DNA of 42,261 bases from Paulinella micropora. Lineage: Eukaryota > Cercozoa > Imbricatea > Euglyphida. The stretch is from the NCBI GenBank assembly GCA_009731375.1, contig BJOX01000128.1, positions 331,147 through 373,407 on the forward strand, read 5' to 3'. Below the pieces are notes generated by a model. It was given only the letters and a program-made list of their open reading frames with translations, searched no databases and was not told the origin of the DNA. How positions within the stretch are numbered: the stretch's first letter is position 1; each line of letters opens with the position of its first letter. Shown piece by piece: positions 9,666-18,810 of this stretch. The position numbers and the translations under genes were made by a program.

Positions 9666-9711
9666 GGGGGGGGGGGGGGGGGGCCGGCCAAACACAGAAA
9701 AAATGTCCCCC
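9666..9711 (+). promoter_or_regulatory. G18-CCGG tract plus AAACACAGAAAA, partial match to the repeat family end
   Basis: Eighteen G, then CCGGCCAAACACAGAAAA, then a C-run. The same order (G-tract, CC, GCC, AAACACAGAAAA, C-run) ends repeat copy B near 11772-11807. It lies about 150 bp upstream of the ATG at 9833 on the sense strand. Confidence 0.4.
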
Positions 9712-9832
9712 CCCGCTCGCGACAAACGATGAAAAAAAAAACACCAAAACATTTGCTAGGAAACAGGGCGAAAAAAAAGTGCTGCCGGCCAAAGGAAAGA
9801 AAAACCAGAGGCTACGCCCAGCGAAGATATAT

Positions 9833-10846
9833 ATGGGTGCCGCGCCATCTACCGACAACGCTAGCTGTACAGAGGAGCCCGCCCGCAAGAGACTGTGCAC
9901 AAAAGTGCGCCAGCCGTTGGCTCTCGACCTGACTCGTGACAGGCACGGGGCCGACGGCTGGTTGCGGCTGGAGCTGAGAGACAATGCGGTGCTGTGTGGC
10001 AGCGCCTTTGTGTTGGGCGCAGGGTGCTTCGAGGTCGCTCTGCCCAGCTCGGCGGGTTGGAATGCGGCTGAGGCCTACCGCGCAATCGAGACGGACGCAA
10101 ACGTAATGCGGGTCTGCGAGGACAACAGTGCAATCCTAGCCCCGGGCCTGCGGCTGGAACTGGTGCCGCGTGGTGATGAGCGCGATCAGGAGCTGGCGGC
10201 GCTGCGCTTCGAAACCTCTCGGCTGGCTAGTCGGGTGGAGGCCTTGGCCAGCGCCCTGGCACAGTCTGTGCCGCGCCAGCTGACCATCGAGGCGGCCGAG
10301 GCGTTGTCTGGGGGCACAGCGGCACAGGCGACCGTCCACAGGCTGGGTTCTTTTTGCATGCTGGAGGGGCACGTCGTTTTTGACAAGGACCGGCTGCGCT
10401 TCGAAGATGTCACGGCCCTTCCCCCGGACAGTGAGACACAGAGGGGCCAGACTAGAATAGAGGCTTGGTGTACCTTGCTGCAGTTGCCTGCGGACTGGCG
10501 GCCCGCGCAGGCCGTCACGTATTCCTTTCCCGGCGGAACCTTTTTTCCGTTGATGTTTGAAATCAATTACAGACCCTCTTTCATAAGGCAGAACAGGCTG
10601 GAAGTATGCGTCGACGGCCGGGTTCGCCTCTGCGTCCATTACACAATTCTCCCCGGCTGGCCGCAGGCCCCTAACGGGAACTGCCTCAAGCCGAGGCATA
10701 CAACGTTCGATGAGTACAAAGGCTCGACTGTGCAGGCGCTGGACCTCGGCGTGCTGAAATGGGCAGTTGCAGCCTCGGTCTTGCACTCTTGCCCGCCGGG
10801 TGACGGTTCAGGGTCCGACGGCGACGAATGCTTGCAGAATTCTTAA
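9833..10846 (+). CDS. Coiled-coil protein with tail-fibre-like C-terminal beta domain
   Basis: The 337-residue product starts at MGAAPSTDN, downstream of the N-gap. Residues about 110-150 (RDQELAALRFETSRLASRVEALASALAQ region) have coiled-coil heptad character. The following ~170 residues have the pattern of the trimeric head domain of phage and virus tail fibres: an opening GSFCMLEGHVVF, then LLQLPADWRPAQAVTYSF (compare LPxGYRPxxxVxF), then RLEVCVDGRVRLCVHY. A coiled-coil stalk plus this cap suggests a trimeric spike or fibre. The assignment is by pattern, not by alignment. The acidic C-terminus (GDGSGSDGDECLQNS) is low complexity. AT-rich sequence with ATTAAA follows the stop. Confidence 0.55.
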   Translation: MGAAPSTDNASCTEEPARKRLCTKVRQPLALDLTRDRHGADGWLRLELRDNAVLCGSAFVLGAGCFEVALPSSAGWNAAEAYRAIETDANVMRVCEDNSAILAPGLRLELVPRGDERDQELAALRFETSRLASRVEALASALAQSVPRQLTIEAAEALSGGTAAQATVHRLGSFCMLEGHVVFDKDRLRFEDVTALPPDSETQRGQTRIEAWCTLLQLPADWRPAQAVTYSFPGGTFFPLMFEINYRPSFIRQNRLEVCVDGRVRLCVHYTILPGWPQAPNGNCLKPRHTTFDEYKGSTVQALDLGVLKWAVAASVLHSCPPGDGSGSDGDECLQNS

Positions 10847-11151
10847 AATTGCAGGCTCGAGGTGGGACAGTGCAAAAAAAGGAAAATAGCAGGTATTTCT
10901 TTTAAAACGTTTTTGGTGTCAAAATTAAAGGTGGCAACGCCGCGGGCCGGCACACTGTAAAAATTAGACATTCGCTTTTTTAATCTTGTGGTACACACGC
11001 CGTCGCGGCCGACCTGTGCTTATCGTTGACTACGACCGGCAGACAATTGAGTGCTATTGTTGGTATCTAAAAAGTCAGGATCCAAGCAAAAAAAAACAGA
11101 AAGACAGTGGGGGGGTTTTTTTTTTGTTTGGATCGATGCAGGGGCGTCCGT

Positions 11152-11199
<48 letters not shown>

Positions 11200-11206
11200 T
11201 TAACAA
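10847..11206. other. Spacer with AT-rich 3' flank and GA microsatellite
   Basis: It holds an ATTAAA near 10923, A- and T-runs, and a (GA)n microsatellite at about 11155-11194. A small open frame at 10986-11234 has no recognisable domain and runs into the microsatellite. Confidence 0.6.
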
Positions 11207-11308
11207 ACAAGAGGGCGCGCGGGATTTGGTGTAAAAGGCATTGCGAGTGCGGCGGGAGAGACACAGGCTCCGAGGATTGCGGGGGGGGGGGGGGGGGGGG
11301 GGGGGGGG

Positions 11309-11318
11309 NNNNNNNNNN
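11309..11318. other. Gap of 10 N between G28 and C10
   Basis: The gap falls at the G/C inverted repeat expected from copy A, which explains why it could not be read through. Ten N is probably a placeholder length. Confidence 0.85.
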
Positions 11319-11423
11319 CCCCCCCCCCTCCTCCATCCCCTCAGCTGCAGGGACCGATTGAGGGGGAAAAGAAATGAAAGGGGAAGAAAGGAGCCGCTTG
11401 CTCGGTCATGCGGCGAAAAAGGG

Positions 11424-11738
11424 CAAAACGCCGCAAATTGCGCAAAATTAGACACATTTTTTTTGCCGCAAATTGCAGCACGCAGCTAAATTTTTTTTGG
11501 GCGAAGGACCTTTCGCCAACAACGAAAGGTCCAAGGAAAATTTTTCGGGAAACGAAAGCGGGCGGGGAGAAAAAAACAGGCAAAAATTTTTTTCCCCGCC
11601 CGCTCACCTTTCCCGAAAATTTTTCATTTGGCTAATTTCCAATTGTCGAAAGGTCCTTCGCCCAAAAAAAAAAACATTTAGCTGCGTGCCGCATTTCGCG
11701 GCAAAAAGTACAAATCTTGCGCAATTTGCGGCATTTGG
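11424..11738. repeat. Long imperfect palindrome in copy B
   Basis: The arms share GCCGCAAATTGCGC, GGGCGAAGGACCTTTCG, GGAAAATTTTTCGGGAAA and GGGCGGGGA in inverted order. The left arm contains a perfect nested hairpin (GGACCTTTCG with CGAAAGGTCC). Relative to copy A, the A-T pair in GACATTT/AAATGTC has become C-G in GACCTTT/AAAGGTC, a compensatory change. Confidence 0.85.
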
Positions 11739-11924
11739 CGCCAACGGTCGTAAAAAATTTGGTGCAACGCCGGGGGGGGGCCTGCCAAACACAGAAAAGT
11801 CAGCCCCCCGTTCGTCCCCTCCGTTTCCCCGACAACAAATTTTCCTTGGCTATGTAAGATTTTTGCTGAAAATGTTCCTTCGCCGGAAGAGTAATAACAG
11901 GTAAAACAAACAGGGAATACCTCT

Positions 11925-11934
11925 NNNNNNNNNN
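11925..11934. other. Assembly gap of 10 N just upstream of the LRR gene
   Basis: The gap lies 20 bp before the start codon at 11955, so the core promoter or 5' UTR is incomplete. Confidence 0.9.
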
Positions 11935-11954
11935 CCGCCTTTTAAAAAAAAGGA

Positions 11955-13697
11955 ATGGCAAGCCGTCCCGAACCGACTGTCTTTGGCATCCCAGGCCTCG
12001 TTAGCCACATTAACAGTTTTGGTGGTGTTACGTCAGAAGCTAACTTAAGCGCCACGCGCCACAAGATCGACCCTGACGAGCGAGAAAAGGCCTTGCTAGC
12101 AGGCTACCTCCTCCGTCGCTACTATTACGACCCGGGGAAAACGTTAACCAAAGCCCTACAAGAGTTCAAACCTGAAGCCGATCGCGGGTCTCTCCAGCTA
12201 CTTACTTACGGTCGAGTCGTCCCCCGTTTAATCGACCTCGAGAAGATTGACACACTGCCTAAACTGCAACGACTTGTGAGAAAAATGCAAACAAAGAGCA
12301 AGCTCAAGTTCGCTCCGATGCCTGTTCTACGCGATGGAACAGACTACTGGGAAGCTATGGGCCGAGTGACTCGCGATCTTAGTGTTGGTACAGATGAAAA
12401 AAAACTCAAAATGTTAGTTATTTCTCGGAACCAGTCAAACGTGCGAGACACTGGTTTGACTCTGGACGCGACGAACGCGGCGCGCTTCCCTTTCAGGACA
12501 GACATCGCTATCCAGCACCTGTGCTTGCACAACATGACACTAGGGCTACAAAAAGGACAAGGATTCCACGTCAAAGATAATTTGGTCCAAGAACTCCACC
12601 TTTTGCAGACGAAGCTCGAGCTGCAGGGCGTTAACCAATTCAGACTGCTGAATTGTAAACGGCTGAAAAAATTTGCTTTTACGGCACAACGTCCGGGAGA
12701 GCACCAGGAGCAGTTCGGAAACCTAGTTATCGTAGGCTCGGGCGCAGAGGGAAAGTCGCTCGAACCAGATATTGACACTGCCCAGCGCGTTGGCGTGACA
12801 CAGTGCGCTGTAAAACAGATTACGTTCACCGTGCGTCTCGACGACGCGCTTCAGGGCTCGCTTTCGAGATTTGATGTCAGTTGTTGTCCCGAGCTTAAAA
12901 CAGTGGCCTTTATTCTCCCAGCAGATCGCAAAAAGGACATCGCTAGGCCTGCTACCGGCCGTCTCAAACTAGCATGCAGCTGGTCTAGCCAACTCACCGA
13001 CGTTATGCTTCCTGCCAACCTCAGGTGCGAAAAGATAGAGCTGGCGTTCGAACACCTAGCTAGTCTCAGGTCGTTGGCGTTGCCTCTAGGCTGGAATATT
13101 GACGACGACATTACAGTCAAGGTCGGCCGTTGCAAAAGCTTCGGGGCTGTTGTTCTGCCCGCCCGGTTGACCTGCAAACGCCTGGTGCTGGATTTTTCGT
13201 GGTTGCCTGAGCTGCGCAGTTTCAGCCTGCGCAGCGAATTCGAGTCACAATACAAGATTTTGCACTTGGCGTTCTACGAGTGCCAAGCGCTTAGTCAAGT
13301 CGTGCTGCCTCAGACTTGCGAAAGCGTCAGTCTGCACCTTGGTAGGTGCAATGTCCTCCGGAAATTCGAACTGCCTGTTAAGTGCCGCATTCAGGCGTCT
13401 CTGGAGGTGGAGATCACTAGCTGTAACATCCAGGAAGTCGTGCTGCCCCCGGATTTTAAGTGCGAACGCGTCACGCTGTCCCTTGCTCAGTGCGACACAC
13501 TCACTTCCTTTACGTTAACCACAACTCACAGAATCGACCTGCTGACCCTCTACAGATGTAACTACCTACAAACACTGGTTCTGCCCGCAAACAACAACGC
13601 AGATCCGAAAAGCAGACTGAGCGTCCGGGGCATGCAGCTACCTGCGGGCTACCAACTCCCGTCGGGCTGGACCTTGGAACTAGAAAAACAGCCTTGA
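11955..13697 (+). CDS. Leucine-rich-repeat-like protein
   Basis: The 580-residue product starts at MASRPEPTVFG. From about residue 190 to the end it consists of irregular repeats of the type LxLxxCxxLxxVxLPxxxxC (for example CEKIELAFEHLASLRSLALP, CKRLVLDFSWLPELRSFSLR and CERVTLSLAQCDTLTSFTLT), with VVLPxxxxC recurring. This fits an LRR solenoid used for protein binding. The first ~180 residues are charged and helical and are not recognised; an F-box is not obvious. It is a single uninterrupted ORF, unlike the two damaged LRR genes further right. Repeat copy B and a 10-N gap lie directly upstream. Function and partner are unknown. Confidence 0.7.
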   Translation: MASRPEPTVFGIPGLVSHINSFGGVTSEANLSATRHKIDPDEREKALLAGYLLRRYYYDPGKTLTKALQEFKPEADRGSLQLLTYGRVVPRLIDLEKIDTLPKLQRLVRKMQTKSKLKFAPMPVLRDGTDYWEAMGRVTRDLSVGTDEKKLKMLVISRNQSNVRDTGLTLDATNAARFPFRTDIAIQHLCLHNMTLGLQKGQGFHVKDNLVQELHLLQTKLELQGVNQFRLLNCKRLKKFAFTAQRPGEHQEQFGNLVIVGSGAEGKSLEPDIDTAQRVGVTQCAVKQITFTVRLDDALQGSLSRFDVSCCPELKTVAFILPADRKKDIARPATGRLKLACSWSSQLTDVMLPANLRCEKIELAFEHLASLRSLALPLGWNIDDDITVKVGRCKSFGAVVLPARLTCKRLVLDFSWLPELRSFSLRSEFESQYKILHLAFYECQALSQVVLPQTCESVSLHLGRCNVLRKFELPVKCRIQASLEVEITSCNIQEVVLPPDFKCERVTLSLAQCDTLTSFTLTTTHRIDLLTLYRCNYLQTLVLPANNNADPKSRLSVRGMQLPAGYQLPSGWTLELEKQP

Positions 13698-13858
13698 AAC
13701 CTCGAGAAAAAGGAGAAATTGGGAGGGGAGAGAGAGGGCACGTTTTTTTAAAAATCCGGTTGAGTCATTTCTGACTCACGGCGCGTATTCTCCGCGTAGT
13801 TTTACCGAGCTTTTTTTTCCGCCTTTTTTTTTAAAAACAAAAATTAACAAGAATTTAA
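13698..13858. other. Spacer with TGAGTCA inverted repeat
   Basis: TGAGTCA-TTTC-TGACTCA (13761-13778) is a short perfect hairpin, each arm being the core AP-1/Gcn4-type site. It lies about 80 bp before the hydrolase start codon. Long T- and A-runs (13805-13858) follow. Confidence 0.5.
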
Positions 13859-15124
13859 ATGACCAAGCAGGCGCTGCGTTCGGTCGGTGCTTATGCTCGC
13901 TTCTATGTTGTCCTGCTGCCGTGCCTGTGCTTGGCAGTAGCCGTGTTCGGACCTTTGTTGGTGTTGGCTACCAGCGCGCTTTGGGTCTGGCGCCGGCTGG
14001 CACCCTCGCCCTCCAAGTACCCGAGATGTTTGCGGTCCGTACCAGATAAGCTGATAAACGAGGCAGAGTCCGAGATCTTGCGTGAGTTTCAAACGTTTCA
14101 CCCAGACATAGCCATTACGAGCGACGTGACGGAGCTCTGGTTGCGGGGCACTGGTGCCGTCAGCCTACACTCGATTAAGGCAACGGGTGGCACCGCCGGT
14201 GATGGCAAAAGTCTCGTGGTGGTGCACGGAGTGTCGAGCGGCGCGTTGTTTTATTTACAGTGCTTGCCTTTCTGGCTGCGGTCCTACCGCGAAGTACATT
14301 TGCTAAATCTGCCGGGCTTCGGGCGGCTGCCTACGCCCGCCTGCCTGCTACAAGTTTCAGGAGACGAGGGTACCAATCTATTGGCAGAGATGGTCGAGTC
14401 TTATCTAGTGCGGCACTGCCCCGACAGACCAGACCTAGTAGGCCATTCCTTTGGCGGGCACGTCGCGTCCGCGGTAGCTGCGCGAGCGGGCCGCAGAATT
14501 CATCGGCTGATCCTGGCAGCGCCCGCGGGCCTTTTCCCGCTGCTGGGCCCGGCCGGCACGTACTGGGCTGTGTTATTCAAGCTAAGTCCGTTACAGCGAC
14601 TTCTGCGCCTCCGACCCGTGAAGAGCTTCGTTTGTGTCTGGCTCGAGCAGCGGCCGGACGCGCACGCGTGGTTCTGGCTCGAAACGTGGGGCCGTCCGTG
14701 TGCGGTGGGCGACCTGCTGGTCGCCAGCAACATAGCCATCGATTGGAGGCAGGGGCGCGCGCGCTGGCTGTACCCGTTGCTGCCCCAGCTGTTGCAAGCA
14801 AATATACCGACGGCCTTGATCTACGGAGAGCACGACACTATTATGCCCAGCCAGCAGGGCGCAATTGTGTCCAGGCTGTCGGGCGGCGCGGTGCCCCTGA
14901 GAATTGTAGCCGGCACTGGACACAGTCAGTGCGAGAAACCAGCCGAATTCTGCGCGGCGCTGGCCAGCGCCAGCGCCGCTGCCCAGAACCCGGCGGGCAG
15001 CCACGGACATTTGTTGCAGCAACATTTCCAGAGCACCCAGTACTTTACGACGTTTTCCCGCTCGGCCTCCGAGTCGCTAAATTCGGCCATGTACGCCTCG
15101 GTCCTGCGTGCCGTCGAGAAATAG
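13859..15124 (+). CDS. Alpha/beta hydrolase, N-terminally membrane-anchored
   Basis: The 421-residue product has an N-terminal hydrophobic segment (about 16-44), then an alpha/beta-hydrolase fold. Visible elements are the oxyanion-hole HG (123-124, VVHGVSSG), LPGFGR after strand 4, the nucleophile elbow GHSFGG with Ser197, the acid in YGEHD (Asp326) and the catalytic His in GTGHSQ (His355). All three triad residues are present and in order, so an esterase, lipase or related activity is likely. The overall layout resembles the ABHD4/ABHD5-like group, but the substrate cannot be read from the sequence. The active site would sit on the side of the membrane set by the N-terminal anchor. The downstream neighbour is convergent. 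Confidence 0.85.
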   Translation: MTKQALRSVGAYARFYVVLLPCLCLAVAVFGPLLVLATSALWVWRRLAPSPSKYPRCLRSVPDKLINEAESEILREFQTFHPDIAITSDVTELWLRGTGAVSLHSIKATGGTAGDGKSLVVVHGVSSGALFYLQCLPFWLRSYREVHLLNLPGFGRLPTPACLLQVSGDEGTNLLAEMVESYLVRHCPDRPDLVGHSFGGHVASAVAARAGRRIHRLILAAPAGLFPLLGPAGTYWAVLFKLSPLQRLLRLRPVKSFVCVWLEQRPDAHAWFWLETWGRPCAVGDLLVASNIAIDWRQGRARWLYPLLPQLLQANIPTALIYGEHDTIMPSQQGAIVSRLSGGAVPLRIVAGTGHSQCEKPAEFCAALASASAAAQNPAGSHGHLLQQHFQSTQYFTTFSRSASESLNSAMYASVLRAVEK

Positions 15125-15451
15125 CGAAGGAGCCCGACGGAGGGCCGGCCCCGCCCCTCCGCCATTGTTTAGAGTAAGAAAAACTGTGGGGGAAGCCCGC
15201 TAATTCGGACGTATTTTCTCTAGATAACGTCGAGCTATGTTCAGCCCGCGGCCAGCGGTCTGACTTTGGTACACAAGCTTTTATTGATTACAAGAAAAAA
15301 AAAATTCTTTCTTTTTTTTTACAAACTCTTGGAGAGCGGCGCCCTTTGTTGTTTTCAAAGAAATATATTTTTTTAATGTTATGACAAACCCGTCCGAGCA
15401 GGAGAGGCGCGGAATAATAGGTTGTGGCACAAACACACCTGCCAAAAAAGT
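15125..15451. other. Spacer between convergent genes
   Basis: It holds GC-rich sequence after the hydrolase stop (GGCCGGCCCCGCCCC region) and then A/T-runs at 15295-15380. I see no gene. Minus-strand open frames are AT-rich noise. Confidence 0.6.
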
Positions 15452-16048
15452 CTAGAGTTGCTTGCGCAAGGAATAGTGAAGATATCCGCCATCTCCTATG
15501 GCCACCGCTGCTACGTATTCCCAGCCCTTGTGGCATGCCGCATACATTGCACAGCACTCGCAAGCCCCGCCAACCAGCTTTTTTCTAGCTTTATGATAGC
15601 AATGCGGGTCACACGCGGCCGAACCCACATCTTTTGTAAACAGGGTAACAGCTCCCATAATTTTATAACCGCCATCATACGCATAATCGCGAATCCAGAC
15701 ACAGGCAGTTCTGGTGGTACTAGCAGTAGCAGCTGCGGCGAGGGCGGGGCACTTGTCGGCCAAGTGTTTCTCTTTGTCTCCGAGACGGAAGGTGGCGCCG
15801 CAGTTGGACGGGCAGCGGATCGTGAGGTTCTGTACCGCGAGGCGATCGCGGTTGGCGGCCACCGCGTCATCGGGCCCCCGGCAGTTGGCGCAAGGGCGTC
15901 CCGCCGCTTGGTTTTGCTTAAAGCAAGCTTCACAGAACGAGGCGCCGCAGCCGTGCTGCACGATATCGCGTGCCACGCACAGGCAAATTGCACACGCCAG
16001 GTCCTTGGTTTCGCCCTCGTTCACCCAAGCCTCGTCGTAACCAGCCAT
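15452..16048 (-). CDS. RING-like plus TRAF-type zinc-finger protein
   Basis: The 198-residue product starts at MAGYDEAW. Residues 19-56 form a RING-like motif (CAIC, then HGCGASFCEAC, then CANC). The usual His of the CGH element is replaced, with a His two residues before the Cys instead. Residues about 74-99 (LTIRCPSNCGATFRLGDKEKH...KC) match a TRAF-type zinc finger. This order is typical of TRAF-like E3 ubiquitin ligases, so ubiquitin transfer is the likely role if the altered RING still binds zinc and an E2. The Cys/His-rich C-terminus (CDPHCYHKARKK, CECCAMYAACHKG) is not recognised. A longer upstream start at 16105 is possible but less likely. Confidence 0.7.
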   Translation of the reverse strand: MAGYDEAWVNEGETKDLACAICLCVARDIVQHGCGASFCEACFKQNQAAGRPCANCRGPDDAVAANRDRLAVQNLTIRCPSNCGATFRLGDKEKHLADKCPALAAAATASTTRTACVWIRDYAYDGGYKIMGAVTLFTKDVGSAACDPHCYHKARKKLVGGACECCAMYAACHKGWEYVAAVAIGDGGYLHYSLRKQL

Positions 16049-16504
16049 TTGGCTACACAAATTTTTTTGTTTTGAGCCTACAAATTTTCTTGCCCTCTCC
16101 TCCATTTCTCGGCCTCCCCTCTCTCTCTCTCTCTTTTTGGCTGCTCGGCCCCTCCCCCCTGATGGCCCAAAACACGTCGAGGGAAAAATCGACTAGTACA
16201 ACATTTGCAACGCGCGAAATGGCAGGGAGAACGGGTGGGAGGCGGGGGGGCCACTGTATGCTGCTGGCAGGCCGAAAGTGCCAAAGGCAAGCACAGCTTT
16301 GTTTGGTGGGAGGCCGGTGGACAGGGGGAAGGAGGGGCAGAGGAGAGAAGAAAGGNNNNNNNNNNNNNNNNNNNNNNNNNNNNNNNNNNNNNNNNNNNNN
16401 NNNNNNNNNNNNNNNNNNNNNNNNNNNCCCTGCCGGGGGGAGCCCCACCACGAGAGAGACAGCGAGAGACAGAGACAGTATTGTCTGTGGGCAAAGAGGA
16501 GACA
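16049..16504. other. Divergent promoter region with N-gap
   Basis: It lies between the RING gene (-) and the frame-broken gene (+). It contains a CT microsatellite (about 16120-16134), G7-CCACTG at 16244-16256 in the sense orientation of the right gene, and 72 N (16356-16427). Open frames spanning the N are not real. Confidence 0.6.
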
Positions 16505-18608
16505 ATGTCCTCTACCGGACCGCGCGTCATCTACGAGCCAGACCAGGCCGAGCGCTCGAGTGTGCTGTGTGAATTGGTGACGGACCTGGAACAATTAAAC
16601 GCAGCGCTGGCTCGCACACACCCCGACACCGTCGGCTTGTGGCAAACGAGGGCGTGCGAGCTGCTGCAACGGCTGCAAGAGAAGCCCGAATTCCAGCAGT
16701 GGCTCGCGCAACAAGAGGCAGAGGAAGTGTTCGGGGAGGCCAAGTCACTGGAGCGCGTGCTAGCTGGGTTGCGTGCCTACAAATTTCCGTCGTGAGCCAC
16801 CACTGCGACTTCCACAAGTTCTTGCAGAAACTGGCGCTGGTGCTGGAAGCGCTGCACGCTGTTAGCTCCGAGTACGGCCGGGAGTACAACCAGCTAGTGC
16901 TAGGCCTGCAGCGCAACCACACGATGGAGCCCGACCACGAAATCAGCGAGGGGGACCCGCTGCTGATAGGTCTGTTGGCCTTCCTGGACGTGTACCCGCG
17001 CCTGTGCCGGGAGTTGCGGGAGCTAGACCGTTGGCTGGAGCCCGTCGTGACGGCGGAGCCGACGACAACCGCAGGGCCCGCAGAAGCAGAAGAAGACGAA
17101 GAAGAAAAAAAAGAAGAACCGGTGCAGAAGAAGAAGAAGAGGAAGACGACGCACAAGGGCGCAGCAACCGACATTGCTTACGTGGTAGTCAAGGGCTCGC
17201 GGGCGCGCTACCAACACTTCGAGCACGTCATCCAGGGGCTGTTGAGGTGTAAGAGTTTGGGCCAGCTGCGGCGCCTGGTGCAGGACGTACAAACGACCGT
17301 GGCGCTCCCGCAGCTGTCGGACGAACTGCCGGCAACAGCGCGTGAAGGCGTGCAGAAGTGCCACGCGGTGTACTCGGCCCTGTACGTGGTTTCGGTGTGC
17401 CTGCAGGCGGCCGCGGCGGCGTTGGAGGCCCCCGTCAGCCACGGCCAGCGCCGCAACATCCTGACCGCCTTGCTGGAACCAATAGCAGCGCTGCACCACC
17501 GGATCATCGACGCGGGGCTCCCCGCCATAGCGCGCCAGCGCTGGCTAGCGGTGCTGTACCAGTACACTCGGCTGTGGGCCACAACAATGTCGACAAACAG
17601 CGCGGTCCTGGACTTCTTCTCGCTGGCGCTGCCGGCGCTGACCGTAGCACTGTGCCCCGTGCTGGTAGCGCCGCAGACCCGTGCACGCGACGCTTTTCTG
17701 TTGCAGGGTGCGAACGGACCTAGAATCCCGGGGCTGACCGCGTACCCGCTGCTGCCGGGGCTGCACCGAACCCGCAAGAAGCCGTATTTCTCTCGCACCC
17801 TAACGCCCGGGTTCGGGGGGGCTCTTGTCGGAACCCACTGCTGTGCGGCTGCTGCGGGACAAGGGCAGCGGGCAGCTGTACCTGCCACTGACGGTGGCCC
17901 CGGCTACCTTCTACCCGCAGGAGGGCCGCTACAGCGAGAGAAGCCCGGTGAACTACCTCGCGGACGCGCTGTGGCGCTGGAGCCAGTTAGTTTGTATAGA
18001 TGAGGCTGTTGCCGAAGTGCCGGGTAGCGTGCGGCAGTTACTGTCACAGCACGCGCAGCCAACCACCAAGGTGTGTGGGCAGCGCGTCGGCGCGCCCCTG
18101 GTTGCCAGGACTACCGTGACTGTGGTGCCCAACGAACCGACAGTGTGTTACACACGCTTGTATGCGCACGATGGGTTTTCAGCTGCGCGGGGCGGAGGGC
18201 AAGCTCAAGGGTGCGCTGCCCGGCAAGTGGCGCAGGGCCTCCGGCCAGCGGACGGTGACGACGTACCTGCAGCGTGACCAGAGCTTGTTCTGTGCGTACC
18301 CGGTGCAAACGGTCCGCAGCGCCGCCGAAAAGCTGGCAGCCAGAGAACAAGCTTCCGATCCGTGCGGCGGCTGCCAAACCGAACAATGCAAGCGTTGGCT
18401 ACAAACAGCGATACGAGAAAAACGCAGCGTGGAGATCTCGTTGCTGTCGGCCCCCGCGTACTGGAAGCTGCAGCCAGTCGAGATGACCGCGTGCAACCAG
18501 GACGGCAGCGCGGAGCTCTTTGCGCTGGGCGTCTGTCGTCCGGCTCCTCTGGCGGCGGCGGTACCGTCTGCCGAGCCGTGCAGCACCGCCGGCCTCGAAG
18601 AAGCGTAA
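16505..18608 (+). CDS. Large hypothetical protein, frame-broken at three places
   Basis: Three or four overlapping frames read as one ~700-residue protein. MSSTGPRVIYEPD... (16505 to about 16785) is followed after a frame change by ...HHCDFHKFLQKLALVLEAL..., which includes an acidic tract and a KKKKRK nuclear-localisation-like stretch near 17120-17150. The frame then shifts in a G7 run at 17815-17821 into LLSEPTAVRLLRDKG..., and again in GGGTTTT at 18172-18178 into GFQLRGAEGKLKG..., ending at 18608. The last two shifts are each cured by one fewer base in the homopolymer. The first could be a one-base loss near 16775-16790 or a ~60-nt intron. The N-terminal half is predicted helical and the C-terminal part is Cys-containing (CGGCQTEQC). 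No family is recognised. It may be intact with sequencing errors, or a young pseudogene. Confidence 0.5.
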
Positions 18609-18810
18609 ACGTGGCGCGCGGGGAGAGAGAGAGAGGGAAAACAGAGCCGGTGGTTTTTTTTTCTTGTTGTGTTAAAAAAAAGTTTTTTTTTTGTGTGTCG
18701 AAATCTCAACACGCTGCGGGGGAGCCGGCACCACTATAAAAAAAGGAATTACGAGCTTTTTTTAATTTTTAGTTGTTGTAAATTTAAGAAACTTGTTTAA
18801 AATGTTTTTC

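Larger units (their letters stand above)
11207..11800. repeat. Dispersed palindromic repeat element, copy B
   Basis: This is the second copy of the family at 7528-8141. It starts at GGGCGCGCGGGATTT and contains G28 (11281-11308), a 10-N gap (11309-11318) and C10. The gap sits exactly where copy A has its G/C inverted repeat. It then has GGAGCCGCTTGCTCGGTCAT, the palindrome, GGTGCAACGCC and a final G9 with CCTGCCAAACACAGAAAA. The copies have diverged by many substitutions. The element lies upstream of the LRR gene at 11955. Confidence 0.8.

Noticed and set aside
9068-9832. 5' extension of the coiled-coil gene through the N-gap
   Set aside because: It reads through 298 N and is antisense to the CoiA-like gene. 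The ATG at 9833 is the first credible start.
10986-11234. Small ORF with VLIVDYDRQTIECYCWYL
   Set aside because: The tail is a GA microsatellite (RERERE) and no family is recognised. It could be a gene relic but cannot be supported.
11473-11904. 143-codon ORF across repeat copy B
   Set aside because: It lies in the palindromic element, has low complexity and no domain.
14260-15177. 305-codon plus-strand ORF overlapping the hydrolase
   Set aside because: Shadow frame of a gene with a complete catalytic triad; composition is Arg/Ala-rich noise.
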